From Paenibacillus oleatilyticus (GTDB lineage: Bacteria > Bacillota > Bacilli > Paenibacillales > NBRC-103111), in NCBI RefSeq assembly GCF_018998565.1, contig NZ_JAHNZO010000013.1, forward strand, positions 68,666 through 132,665: DNA of 64,000 bases, given 5' to 3'. Numbering within the stretch: the stretch's first letter is position 1; each line of letters begins with the position of its first letter. The translations under genes and the position numbers were made by a program. The notes beneath the pieces are model-generated. The model did no database searches, was not told the DNA's origin, and was given only the letters and a program-made list of their open reading frames with translations. Positions 18,262 through 26,253 of this stretch are shown here, one piece after another.

Positions 18262-20124
18262 ATGAAAGCTTTCGTATATGCCGCAATGACGGCAGAAGGT
18301 TGTTCCTGGCACGTTTCCTTGGATATGCGGGCCGACCGGGATTACTGGACGGACCAAGCCGGTGGCCGCTTCAAGCTGCGTGTGCTGGAACCCGCCTTAT
18401 CGTTCGGACAAGCCTGTGAAATCAAGCGCAAGCTGAAAGCATCTTCGTCCTCGTCAGACATGCTGCAAAGCTTGCGGTCGGCTGCCCGTGAGATTGGCCT
18501 TAGTCCGGAGGCCGTAGCAGCTTGGAAGGTTTGGGATTGGACCGGGACGGCGGAGGGGCTGTCCGACGAGGCCAGACACTTCGCGAATAGGACGATCAAT
18601 GCCATGTGCCTATCCCTGAAAGGCCGGTACCTGCTTATGGAAGAGTTTATGGGCCTGATGCAGCATGAAGGAAGTCAAGCCGTTGCCGAATCGCCGGCAT
18701 ACTTTCTACAGCTCGCTTGGATTCAGGGTAGGATTGAACTGGAAGCCGGGGTGGAATTAGATCGAAGCGAAGGCCGGCGGTGGTCTTTGCTGCCCCAGGC
18801 ATGGAAAGGGAAGTGCAAGCGCTGCGGAAGCCAAGGAATCTTCGGAGGACGGGCGGGCAACGAGGCATCGCCGGTTCGTTGGACGCATTGTGCGGATTGC
18901 GGCGGACCATGCGCTTATTGCGAAGCTTGTTTGACCATGGGAAGATCGCGGTACTGTACTCCGATCGTTCGGGTGAACGGTGGTCCTGATATGAACACTG
19001 CGACACCGGCGGATGAAGACATGGAAGGTTACTTGCAATCGTGGGGGCTTAGCGACGTGCAGGCGGAAGCGTCGGGTTCGGCGTTGCAATTTTTGAAAGC
19101 AAATAAGTCCCTTTCAAGGGAAAAAGCACAGGAGTCTCATGCGCCGCGTTTTCTTATCTGGGCAGTAACGGGAGCCGGGAAGACGGAAATGATTTTTCCG
19201 ATGGTTCAATATACGTTGGCCAAGGGAGGCCGGGTCGCCATTGCAACCCCTCGCCGCGATGTTGTCTTGGAGCTGAAGCCAAGACTGGAGAAGGCTTTTC
19301 CGCACACGAAGGTTGTCACGTTATATGGCGGAAGCGAGCAGCGGTGGGAGCAGGGTGAACTAACCTTGGCGACGACGCATCAATTGATGCGATTTCGGCA
19401 GGCGTTTGATCTGGTTATTGTCGACGAAATCGACGCGTATCCGTACCATAACAATCCGATGCTGCTCTATGCTGCCGAGCAGGTATGCGCTTCGGGCGGA
19501 GCGTACATTTTGCTGTCGGCGACGCCACCGGAGGAGCTGCAGCGGGCTGTAAAGCGCAACCGGCTGCCGCATGCCCGAGTAGCGGCAAGGTACCATCGTC
19601 ACCCGCTGCCTGAGCCATCGCTTCTTGTGTGCCCGCCTTTGCGGCAAATGCTGGCCCAGAATGGGCTGAACGGCAAGCTTAAGGGACATTTGGCCTCTTC
19701 ATTGGAGAGGGGAGCGCAAGTCTTCGTCTTCGTTCCGAAAATCGCCATGGTCGAGCCGTTCGTCGCATTGCTTCGGCAATCGTTTCCTTCCGTCAACGTT
19801 CAAGGCACTTCTTCCAAAGATGCCGACCGTTCGCATAAGGTCACCGATTTTCGCGCAACTTCGATTCGGATGCTGGTCACCACGACCATCTTGGAGCGGG
19901 GAGTGACGATTCCGAAGTCGGATGTATTTATTATCGATGCCGATTCCCCGGTGTTCGATTCGGCGGCGCTGGTGCAAATGGCGGGACGAGCGGGAAGATC
20001 GGCTCAAGATCCGCGGGGGCGAGTATATTTTGCGGCAAAAGAAAAAACACGCTCTCAGGCACATGCCAGGCGGCAAATTGCCGAAATGAACGTCATCGCA
20101 CGGAAAAAAGGATATATCGACTGA
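18262..20124 (+). CDS. comFA: Competence DNA helicase/translocase ComFA
   Basis: A DEAD-box-like ATPase that drives single-stranded DNA through the competence channel. It is 620 residues, longer than B. subtilis ComFA because of an N-terminal extension of about 180 residues. A four-cysteine zinc motif follows (CKRCG at 185-188 and CADCG at 210-213, with a further CAYCEAC). The helicase core has Walker A AVTGAGKTE at 301-309, motif II VDEIDAY, motif III LLSATPP and motif VI QMAGRAGRSAQDPRG. comFC follows after 16 nt; no comFB lies between them, unlike in B. subtilis. Confidence 0.93.
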   Translation: MKAFVYAAMTAEGCSWHVSLDMRADRDYWTDQAGGRFKLRVLEPALSFGQACEIKRKLKASSSSSDMLQSLRSAAREIGLSPEAVAAWKVWDWTGTAEGLSDEARHFANRTINAMCLSLKGRYLLMEEFMGLMQHEGSQAVAESPAYFLQLAWIQGRIELEAGVELDRSEGRRWSLLPQAWKGKCKRCGSQGIFGGRAGNEASPVRWTHCADCGGPCAYCEACLTMGRSRYCTPIVRVNGGPDMNTATPADEDMEGYLQSWGLSDVQAEASGSALQFLKANKSLSREKAQESHAPRFLIWAVTGAGKTEMIFPMVQYTLAKGGRVAIATPRRDVVLELKPRLEKAFPHTKVVTLYGGSEQRWEQGELTLATTHQLMRFRQAFDLVIVDEIDAYPYHNNPMLLYAAEQVCASGGAYILLSATPPEELQRAVKRNRLPHARVAARYHRHPLPEPSLLVCPPLRQMLAQNGLNGKLKGHLASSLERGAQVFVFVPKIAMVEPFVALLRQSFPSVNVQGTSSKDADRSHKVTDFRATSIRMLVTTTILERGVTIPKSDVFIIDADSPVFDSAALVQMAGRAGRSAQDPRGRVYFAAKEKTRSQAHARRQIAEMNVIARKKGYID

Positions 20125-20140
20125 AAAGGGGGCGCCTACG

Positions 20141-20920
20141 ATGAGCTGGACCGAACAAGCCGGAAGGTGGATGCGTCGGCTTCTGAGCGGGGCAGAATCG
20201 CTGCTAGCCTCCAAAATGGAGCCTTGCGTCGCCTGCGGCGCGGCGAATGACGGTACCCGCAAGCTGCCGGTTTGCCGGTGCTGCTGGGAAGCGATCCCGT
20301 GGATCCACGAAGTCTGCTGCGCCAAATGCGGCCGCTATGAAGCTTGTCCCGACTGCCCCCGGCGAATCGATACGTATTACGATCAAAACCGCAGCGCCGT
20401 TCGTTATGACGAACGAATGAAGGAATGGCTCGGGATGTATAAATACCGGGGCCAAGAGTCGCTCCGCAGCGTACTCGGCCCGATGCTGCTGCACGCCTAT
20501 CATCTGCACCGGCAAGGGCCGTCCGGCGGCGCGGACTTCGGGAAGCCTGCCTCCGAGTTCATCTCTTACGTGCCCCTGAGTGAGCAGCGATATGCCGAAC
20601 GCGGTTTCAACCAAGCTGAACAGCTGGCCTCTGAGCTGGGAAGGCTGACGGACTTGCCTGTTCTTCCGCTACTGCTGCGAACGAGACATACGGACAAACA
20701 AAGCTTCAAAGGAAGAATGGAGCGGTTGGATGATCTCCAAGGCGTGTTTGCGCTGGAACCGGGAACTGCTTCCCAAGTGGCGGCAGCATGCAGACAAGGG
20801 CGAGTCCGGGTTTATTTGATCGACGACGTGTATACGACCGGAAGCACGCTAAACGAATGCTCAAGAGCAATAAAGACGATCCTCCCTCTAGAGGTGTGCG
20901 GCATTAGTTGGGCCAGATAA
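20141..20920 (+). CDS. comFC: ComFC family phosphoribosyltransferase-like competence protein
   Basis: 259 residues, typical for the ComF/GntX family, needed for DNA uptake together with ComFA. An N-terminal zinc-ribbon-like part has CVACG, CRCCW, CAKCG and CPDCP pairs (about 26-72). The C-terminal phosphoribosyltransferase-like domain has FISYVPLSEQRYAERGFNQAE and the PRPP-loop signature VYLIDDVYTTGSTLNEC near 225-241. A GGGGG-type ribosome site precedes the ATG. It forms an operon with comFA. Confidence 0.94.
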   Translation: MSWTEQAGRWMRRLLSGAESLLASKMEPCVACGAANDGTRKLPVCRCCWEAIPWIHEVCCAKCGRYEACPDCPRRIDTYYDQNRSAVRYDERMKEWLGMYKYRGQESLRSVLGPMLLHAYHLHRQGPSGGADFGKPASEFISYVPLSEQRYAERGFNQAEQLASELGRLTDLPVLPLLLRTRHTDKQSFKGRMERLDDLQGVFALEPGTASQVAAACRQGRVRVYLIDDVYTTGSTLNECSRAIKTILPLEVCGISWAR

Positions 20921-20950
20921 GTTCATTTGCGGCAAACGTCTAATTTCCGA

Positions 20951-20977
20951 CAAAAAATGAAGTGCAAACTTCGATAA
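20951..20977 (+). promoter_or_regulatory. Possible SigD promoter before yvyF
   Basis: CAAA (20951-20954), 15 bp, TTCGATAA (20970-20977). The -35 matches 3 of 4 and the -10 matches 6 of 8 positions of the SigD consensus. Confidence 0.4.
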
Positions 20978-21030
20978 TTTCAGCTATATTAGGAGTAATA
21001 GGCCTTGCTCTTGAGAGGAGTAGAATTAAC

Positions 21031-21456
21031 ATGAGTCTGAATGTAGCAAACTGCGACCGCTGCGGGAAAATATACATGAAAAACAATTACGGCTTGTGTC
21101 CGAACTGTCTTCGGGAAATGGAGAAGCAGTACGAGACGTGTTTAAAATATTTGCGCGAGAACCGCGCTTGCTCGATACAAGAATTAAGCGATGCAACCGA
21201 AGTTCCGGTCAAACAAATCGTAAAGTTTATCCGCGAAGGACGCATCTCGATTAAAAATAATCCCAATATGGCTTACGAATGCGACGTTTGCGGAGCGCAG
21301 ATCCGCGAGCACAACATGTGCGATGCCTGCCGGGCGCGGTTGACGAAGGAAGCGCGAAACATGGCCGAAGACGAACAGCGCAAAAAGCAGATGACTGAAC
21401 AAGAGAAGCATGCTTCTTTTCTTATCAAAGACCGCTTGCAGGATCGAACAAAATAA
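21031..21456 (+). CDS. yvyF: Flagellar operon protein, YvyF/TIGR03826 family
   Basis: 141 residues. The N-terminal zinc-finger pattern is CDRCGKIYMKNNYGLCPNC; a helical region follows (EVPVKQIVKFIREGRISI, winged-helix-like) and then a second cysteine pair (CDVCG...MCDAC). A Lys/Glu-rich tail ends the protein. B. subtilis yvyF holds the same place between comFC and flgM. ATG 21031 is chosen because GAGAGGAG lies at 21013-21020; the open frame extends upstream to 20962 but lacks a ribosome site there. A regulatory or assembly role in flagellar gene expression is presumed from position. Confidence 0.9.
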   Translation: MSLNVANCDRCGKIYMKNNYGLCPNCLREMEKQYETCLKYLRENRACSIQELSDATEVPVKQIVKFIREGRISIKNNPNMAYECDVCGAQIREHNMCDACRARLTKEARNMAEDEQRKKQMTEQEKHASFLIKDRLQDRTK

Positions 21457-21466
21457 CGAATACATC

Positions 21467-21494
21467 TAAACTTTTAAAATCCGCCCACCGATAA
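21467..21494 (+). promoter_or_regulatory. SigD promoter of the flgM operon
   Basis: TAAA (21467-21470), 16 bp, ACCGATAA (21487-21494), 7 of 8 in the -10. flgM has a SigD promoter in B. subtilis as well. The -10 lies inside the left arm of the following hairpin. Confidence 0.65.
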
Positions 21495-21523
21495 AAGTAA
21501 TAACGCTGAATCGGTGGGTTTAT
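21484..21523 (+). terminator. Hairpin terminator after yvyF
   Basis: CCCACCGAT (21484-21492) pairs perfectly with ATCGGTGGG (21510-21518), 17-nt loop, followed by TTTATTAT. The loop is long and the U-tract short, so efficiency is uncertain. Confidence 0.6.
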
Positions 21524-21548
21524 TATGTAGTTAATCGAGGTGAGTTTG

Positions 21549-21812
21549 ATGAAAATTAATGGAACGAACCAGGTAGGTGCCGTGAATCAATATAAGAAGA
21601 ATCAGGAAGCGCAGCAGGCATTTGCCGCAGGGAAGAAGCAAAAGCAAAAAGACCAGGTTGAGATATCCAGCGAAGCCAAAGAACTTCTAGGTACGGAGGC
21701 AGCAGGAGCGAGCCGCGAAAAGCTGGAAGAGCTCAAGCAGTCCGTAAAATCCGGGACGTACGTTGTCGATGCGCGCAAGCTGGCCGAGAAAATTTTCCCG
21801 TTTTTGAAATAA
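21549..21812 (+). CDS. flgM: Anti-sigma factor FlgM
   Basis: 87 residues, the normal size of FlgM, which holds SigD (FliA) inactive until the hook-basal body is complete. Visible are the N-terminal MKINGTNQVGAVNQY and the C-terminal sigma-binding part VEISSEAKELL and LEELKQSVKSGTYVVDARKLAEKIFPFLK. GAGGTG at 21539-21544 supports the ATG at 21549 rather than the in-frame GTG at 21540. First gene of the flgM-flgN-flgK-flgL-yviE-fliW-csrA operon. Confidence 0.95.
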   Translation: MKINGTNQVGAVNQYKKNQEAQQAFAAGKKQKQKDQVEISSEAKELLGTEAAGASREKLEELKQSVKSGTYVVDARKLAEKIFPFLK

Positions 21813-21832
21813 CTTTTTGAAGGTGGAGAGCC

Positions 21833-22336
21833 ATGTCTTTTGAAGCCGTGTTGCAGACCATGTCCGAACTGAACGATGTACATCTCACCTTGTTGGAGCT
21901 GGCGGAGCAGAAAAAGCATGCGCTTATCCACAATCAAGTGGAGCAGCTGACGCAAATCGTAACGAAAGAAAACAAGCTGCTCAAGCGAATCGGGGATTTG
22001 GACCAGCAGCGGGTGGATGCGATCGGTAATTTCCTAATTGAAAAAGGATACAAACCGAATCCGCGGGTGACGGTCAGCGACTTGACCAAGATTATTTTTA
22101 ACGCCGAGGAGAAGCGAACCTTGGTCGATTCCCAGAAGCAGTTGCTGGCTACCATCCGCAAGCTGCGAGAGCACAATGAGCTAAATCAGCAGATGATCGA
22201 GCAGTCGCTCGCGTTTATTAATTATTCGATAGATATCATTGCTGCTCCTCCGGATAATGATATGTTTTATTCCAAACCAACTCAACAACAGGACCAACAC
22301 CTTCGTCGGAATACCATGTTTGATACGAGAGCATAG
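21833..22336 (+). CDS. flgN: Flagellar export chaperone FlgN
   Basis: 167 residues, almost wholly helical, with the FlgN pattern: LLELAEQKKHALIHNQVEQL, LLKRIGDLDQQR and a C-terminal long helix ending in LAFINYSIDII. FlgN binds the hook-filament junction proteins FlgK and FlgL, whose genes follow directly. AAGGTGGAG precedes the ATG. Confidence 0.93.
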   Translation: MSFEAVLQTMSELNDVHLTLLELAEQKKHALIHNQVEQLTQIVTKENKLLKRIGDLDQQRVDAIGNFLIEKGYKPNPRVTVSDLTKIIFNAEEKRTLVDSQKQLLATIRKLREHNELNQQMIEQSLAFINYSIDIIAAPPDNDMFYSKPTQQQDQHLRRNTMFDTRA

Positions 22337-22354
22337 GAAAAGAGGAGTGACGTT

Positions 22355-23914
22355 ATGAGGTCAACTTTCCATGGAATAGAAACGGCCAAGCGAAGCCTGT
22401 TTACACAACAAGCGGCATTGCAAACGACGGCTCATAATATCGCGAATGCCAATACGGCGGGATATTCTCGGCAAGTCGTGAATATGGTCGCGTCCCGACC
22501 GATAGAAGCGGTAGGCATGTCGCATTCCGCCGTACCGGGTCAATTGGGTACGGGTGTGGAATTCACATCTATTACAAGGGTACGGGAAAGATTTTTGGAC
22601 GATCAATTCCGAAATGAAAGCAAAGGGCTGGGCACTTGGACCGTTCAGGCGGATACTTTAGAGAAGTTGGAAGCTATTATGAACGAGCCAAGCAGTACCG
22701 GCATTCGGACGGTAATTGATAACTTTTGGAAGTCGTGGTCCGACTTAAGCAAAGACCCCGAGAATGTAACCGGACGCAAGATTGTACGCGAGAATGCGAT
22801 GGCATTGGCGGATGCATTCAACTATACGAGCAAGCAGCTCAGAGACCTTTCCACGGACTTAACCAATAATGTGGACGTAAAAGCCACTCAAATGAACTCG
22901 ATTACTACGGGTATCGCGAATCTGAACGCGGAGATTTTCAGAATCGAGGGTTTAGGTGACGATGCCAACGATTTGCGTGACCAAAGAGATTTATTGGTTG
23001 ATCAGCTATCGCAAATCGTAAACATTACCGTTCAGGACACCGATCAAGGCTATAATATTAACATGGGTTCCATAAATTTGGTGAACGGTCAAACGGCAGT
23101 CCCTACTTCAGCAGCTGCATTAACGGATGCTTATAATTCCGGTGTTCTTAATAGCGGCGAGGTGCACGGGATGCTTCTTTCCCGTGAACGATATGTCTCT
23201 GATTATCAAAGACAATTAGATACGTTGGCTAACACGATAGCTAACGGCGAAATGACGATCACTATTCCTAAAGGTTCTGTATTGCCGGAAGGGACCGTTC
23301 TGAACAATATCAAGTATACCGGAGCAAGCCGTACGCTTACTGACGATTTGACAGTTAAGGTAAACGGATTGAACGGTCTTCACAAACTCGGGTACAACTT
23401 GTCTGATCCGATTCAGGCAGGCGGCGATTTCTTTACAGCAAAAAGCGGCTTTACCGCTATAACGGCGGAGAGTTTTCAGCTTAACCCTGTTATTGCAACC
23501 AACCCGGATAAAATCGCCACTTCGCTCCGCACAGCAATATCGGGTACTTCGGAAAAGGTTGTTAAAGGAAATAACGGGTTAGCATTGCTCATCTCCCAGA
23601 TGAAAGATACAAAATTAACATTTGTAAGTAACGGAGCTACAGTAGCCGAAGGAACGGTAGACGACTATTTCAGGTCCACGGTCGGACAGCTCGGCGTTCA
23701 GTCTAAAGAAGCGACGAGACAGCTAGAAAACCAGAAAGCATTGGTGGACCAAGTAGACAGCCGCAGACAATCGGTTAGTGGAGTATCTATCGATGAGGAA
23801 ATGTCCAATATGATCAAATTCCAGCATGCCTATGGCGCGGCTTCCAGAGCAATGACAACGTTCGATGAAATGCTTGATAAAGTGATAAACAGCATGGGTG
23901 TTGTGGGTAGATAA
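22355..23914 (+). CDS. flgK: Flagellar hook-associated protein 1 FlgK
   Basis: 519 residues. N-terminal flagellar rod/hook motif TAKRSLFTQQAALQTTAHNIANANTAGYSRQ, followed by the FlgK-specific helical domain (LEAIMNEPSSTGIRTVIDNFWKSWSDLSKDPE) and the C-terminal FNNIIKF-like segment GVSIDEEMSNMIKFQHAYGAASR. It forms the first junction zone between hook and filament. AGAGGAGTGA before the ATG is a strong ribosome site. Confidence 0.97.
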   Translation: MRSTFHGIETAKRSLFTQQAALQTTAHNIANANTAGYSRQVVNMVASRPIEAVGMSHSAVPGQLGTGVEFTSITRVRERFLDDQFRNESKGLGTWTVQADTLEKLEAIMNEPSSTGIRTVIDNFWKSWSDLSKDPENVTGRKIVRENAMALADAFNYTSKQLRDLSTDLTNNVDVKATQMNSITTGIANLNAEIFRIEGLGDDANDLRDQRDLLVDQLSQIVNITVQDTDQGYNINMGSINLVNGQTAVPTSAAALTDAYNSGVLNSGEVHGMLLSRERYVSDYQRQLDTLANTIANGEMTITIPKGSVLPEGTVLNNIKYTGASRTLTDDLTVKVNGLNGLHKLGYNLSDPIQAGGDFFTAKSGFTAITAESFQLNPVIATNPDKIATSLRTAISGTSEKVVKGNNGLALLISQMKDTKLTFVSNGATVAEGTVDDYFRSTVGQLGVQSKEATRQLENQKALVDQVDSRRQSVSGVSIDEEMSNMIKFQHAYGAASRAMTTFDEMLDKVINSMGVVGR

Positions 23915-23941
23915 CAATTTTATCAGTAGGAGGTGCTTTCA

Positions 23942-24829
23942 ATGCCATTAAGAGTTACCCAAGGGATGATGCAGTCCCAGCTTCTGCGCAACCTGTCCAA
24001 TAATGTGAAAAGAATGAGTAATACAGAAAACGAACTGACCACGGCCAGAAAATTGAACAAGCCGTCGGATGATCCAGTAGGTATTACCTATGCATTGCGT
24101 TATAGAAGCGAACTCTCCATTAACGAACAATATCAAAAAAACATTGATTTTGCTAAATCTTCGGTCGATCATACGGATTCGGTTCTTGGTCAAATCAATG
24201 ACATTATCCAACGGGCAAGCGAATTGACAGTAAAAGGGGTTAGCGGGACAAACCCTCAAGATGCTTTAAACGCTATAGCCAAGGAAATCGGTTCCTTGTT
24301 CGATGAAGCTATAACTTTGGGGAATTCCCAAATGAACGGGAAATACATTTTCAACGGCCAGTTTACGGATAAAAAACCGTATACGACAGGGGCTGAATCT
24401 ACCGATACGGCGCAGATTAAATATGAGTTTTCTGCAGGCGTAGTGATTCCGATTAATATTACCGGCAATGAAGTGTTTGGAGAAGGTGCGGAAACCGATA
24501 ATTTGTTTACTGTACTGAAGGGTATCCAAAATGCTTTTGTGAATGGAGATCAGGCTACGGCCCGAGATTTCATGGAAAAGCTAAAGGTGCGCCAAGATAA
24601 GTTTTCCCAAGTCAGATCGGAAGTGGGAGCTCGAGCGAATCGAATTGATCTTATGGACAATCGTTTGAAGGACCTCGAGATGAATCTGACGAGTATGAGT
24701 TCCAAAACGGAAGATGCCGATATGGCGGAAACGATGATTCGAATGCAGCGGGATGAGAACGTGTATCAGGCCTCTCTTTCTTCCGGCGCAAAAATCATTC
24801 AGCCCAGCTTGCTTGATTACTTGAGATAA
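23942..24829 (+). CDS. flgL: Flagellar hook-associated protein 3 FlgL
   Basis: 295 residues with flagellin-like termini: RVTQGMMQSQLLRNLSNNVKRM at the start and ETMIRMQRDENVYQASLSSGAKIIQPSLLDYL at the end, with NSQMNGKYIFNGQFTDKKPY in between, a classic FlgL segment. It is the second junction protein on which the filament grows. AGGAGGTG at 23928-23935 fixes the ATG at 23942, three codons inside the open frame. Confidence 0.97.
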   Translation: MPLRVTQGMMQSQLLRNLSNNVKRMSNTENELTTARKLNKPSDDPVGITYALRYRSELSINEQYQKNIDFAKSSVDHTDSVLGQINDIIQRASELTVKGVSGTNPQDALNAIAKEIGSLFDEAITLGNSQMNGKYIFNGQFTDKKPYTTGAESTDTAQIKYEFSAGVVIPINITGNEVFGEGAETDNLFTVLKGIQNAFVNGDQATARDFMEKLKVRQDKFSQVRSEVGARANRIDLMDNRLKDLEMNLTSMSSKTEDADMAETMIRMQRDENVYQASLSSGAKIIQPSLLDYLR

Positions 24830-24853
24830 ATGCCTTATCCTAGGAGGGATTAG

Positions 24854-25423
24854 GTGAGATTACTTCGATTATCCATTGAACAAACCTTGGGCCAGATTGG
24901 CATGGAGACGAACAATGCGAAGCAGGAAATTGAGCACAATTCTCCAGGTCAGCAAACGATAGAGCAAAAGCCGGCCACGCTTGAGTTTCACAGTTCGCAA
25001 GGCGAACTGCAAATCGATCAGTCGCAGGCTTGGCAGGCCTATGCCAAAGGCGGTCATCAGGCTTGGCTCAATATGATTTACAGCCAGATGGACTCCGTAT
25101 TTCTGCAAGGACTGGCCAAAAAAGTCGAAGAAGGCAAGCGAATGGCGCAAATTACAAATCCGTCCAATGCTTTTGCCGATATCGCCAAAGGAGCCTTGCA
25201 GGATAAACCTGAGATTCAGTATGTAGGGCCGGCATCCTTTATGAACGTTACAATTAACTATACAGCGAATTCTCCAGAAATTAATATTCAGGCGAATAAA
25301 CCGGAAATCAACTACACCGTATCAAAGCCCGAGTTCACCTATACCCCGGGCAAAGTTGATATTTATATGAGGCAAATGCAATCTATCAACATTACGGTAA
25401 GCGAGTATGACTGGTATAAGTAA
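24854..25423 (+). CDS. yviE: YviE / DUF6470 family protein of the flagellar operon
   Basis: 189 residues. A conserved N-terminal strand (RLLRLSIEQTLGQIG), a central helical part and a C-terminal run of short beta repeats with the spacing SPEINIQANKPEINYTVSKPEFTYTPGKVDIY. B. subtilis yviE lies in the same place between flgL and fliW. The function of this family is unknown to me. GTG start with TAGGAGGG at 24840-24847. Confidence 0.85.
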   Translation: MRLLRLSIEQTLGQIGMETNNAKQEIEHNSPGQQTIEQKPATLEFHSSQGELQIDQSQAWQAYAKGGHQAWLNMIYSQMDSVFLQGLAKKVEEGKRMAQITNPSNAFADIAKGALQDKPEIQYVGPASFMNVTINYTANSPEINIQANKPEINYTVSKPEFTYTPGKVDIYMRQMQSINITVSEYDWYK

Positions 25424-25433
25424 AACAATTAAG

Positions 25434-25460
25434 GGCTATAGCTAATGCTATAGCCTTTGC
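25434..25460 (+). terminator. Hairpin between yviE and fliW
   Basis: GGCTATAGC (25434-25442) pairs perfectly with GCTATAGCC (25447-25455), loop TAAT, followed by TTTGCATATTTG. It may lower, rather than stop, transcription into fliW-csrA. Confidence 0.6.
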
Positions 25461-25481
25461 ATATTTGAAAGGAGCATTCCT

Positions 25482-25889
25482 ATGTTGGAACAAATGAATG
25501 GAAAGGCATTCAATCTGAACAGCAGTATATTAGGTTTCGAGAACTACAATCAATATGAGCTGCAGCATATCGAGGGGACAGAATTCGCTTATTTTCAAAG
25601 CTTGGACGACGAAAATATTGGATTTGTCGTTGGCGTGCCGTTCGTGCATTTTAAAGATTATACTTTCGAATTATCACAAGATGATATCGATCAGCTTGCG
25701 CTTTCGTCAGAAGAAGAAGCATTGGTTCTTTGTATCGTTACCGTCAAAGAGCCGTTTGAGAACTCTACCATGAACTTAATGGCACCAATTATTATTAATA
25801 TTCAAAGCTTGAACGGACGACAAATTGTGCTGCCTCCCAAATATGAATATGACATCAAAACTCCTCTATTCGATAAATCGAATAAATAG
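25482..25889 (+). CDS. fliW: Flagellar assembly factor FliW
   Basis: 135 residues, normal length. Motifs are GKAFNLNSSILGFENYNQYEL, FAYFQSLDDENIGFVVGVP and a C-terminal APIIINIQSLNGRQIVL. FliW binds CsrA to relieve its repression of hag translation, and is itself titrated by flagellin in the cytoplasm. Its position directly before csrA and hag is the standard Gram-positive arrangement. AAAGGAG precedes the ATG. Confidence 0.96.
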   Translation: MLEQMNGKAFNLNSSILGFENYNQYELQHIEGTEFAYFQSLDDENIGFVVGVPFVHFKDYTFELSQDDIDQLALSSEEEALVLCIVTVKEPFENSTMNLMAPIIINIQSLNGRQIVLPPKYEYDIKTPLFDKSNK

Positions 25890-25906
25890 AAAGGCGGTGA
25901 ATCGCA

Positions 25907-26143
25907 TTGTTGGTCCTATCCCGAAAAAAAGGACAGTCGATTATGATTCATGACAATATTGAAATTGTAATCTCCGCTATCGAAGGGGATCAAGTAAAAA
26001 TAGGTATTAAGGCCCCCAGTGACATTAAAATATACCGAAAAGAATTAATTGAAGCGATTCAGCAAAGCAATCAGGAAGCCTTGTCGGCAAAACTAGACTT
26101 AATCAAGTTAAAGAACATGATGAAATCGGCAGAAAAAAGTTGA
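25907..26143 (+). CDS. csrA: Carbon storage/translation regulator CsrA
   Basis: 78 residues. The sequence LVLSRKKGQSIMIHDNIEIVI and IKAPSDIKIYRKELIEAI matches CsrA, an RNA-binding homodimer that represses translation by occupying GGA-containing hairpins near ribosome sites. The Ile/Val-Lys-Ile-Gly-Ile-Lys strand and the Arg near residue 44 used in RNA binding are present. The C-terminus is a few residues longer than in E. coli, as usual for the FliW-regulated type. TTG start with AAAGGCGGTGA at 25890-25900. Confidence 0.97.
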   Translation: MLVLSRKKGQSIMIHDNIEIVISAIEGDQVKIGIKAPSDIKIYRKELIEAIQQSNQEALSAKLDLIKLKNMMKSAEKS

Positions 26144-26153
26144 AAAAAGCTAT

Positions 26154-26180
26154 TAACATTTGAAGTCTATGTGCCGATAT
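26154..26180 (+). promoter_or_regulatory. SigD promoter of hag
   Basis: TAAC (26154-26157), 15 bp, GCCGATAT (26173-26180). The -10 is a perfect SigD element and hag is SigD-controlled in Bacillus. Transcription would start about 65 nt before the hag ATG. Confidence 0.82.
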
Positions 26181-26207
26181 AACTAATTGTAGGGAACAAT
26201 CCCTATA

Positions 26208-26244
26208 TTCACACGGATGTGAATGAATTCAAAATTCAAGGAGG
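26208..26244 (+). promoter_or_regulatory. CsrA-binding leader of hag
   Basis: A perfect 6-bp hairpin TTCACA (26208-26213) and TGTGAA (26218-26223) presents CGGA in its loop, and the sequence CACGGATGT follows the CsrA consensus ACARGGAUGU closely. A second GGA lies in the ribosome site CAAGGAGG (26237-26244). This is the two-site layout known for the B. subtilis hag leader. Confidence 0.7.
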
Positions 26245-26253
26245 AACAATCAC

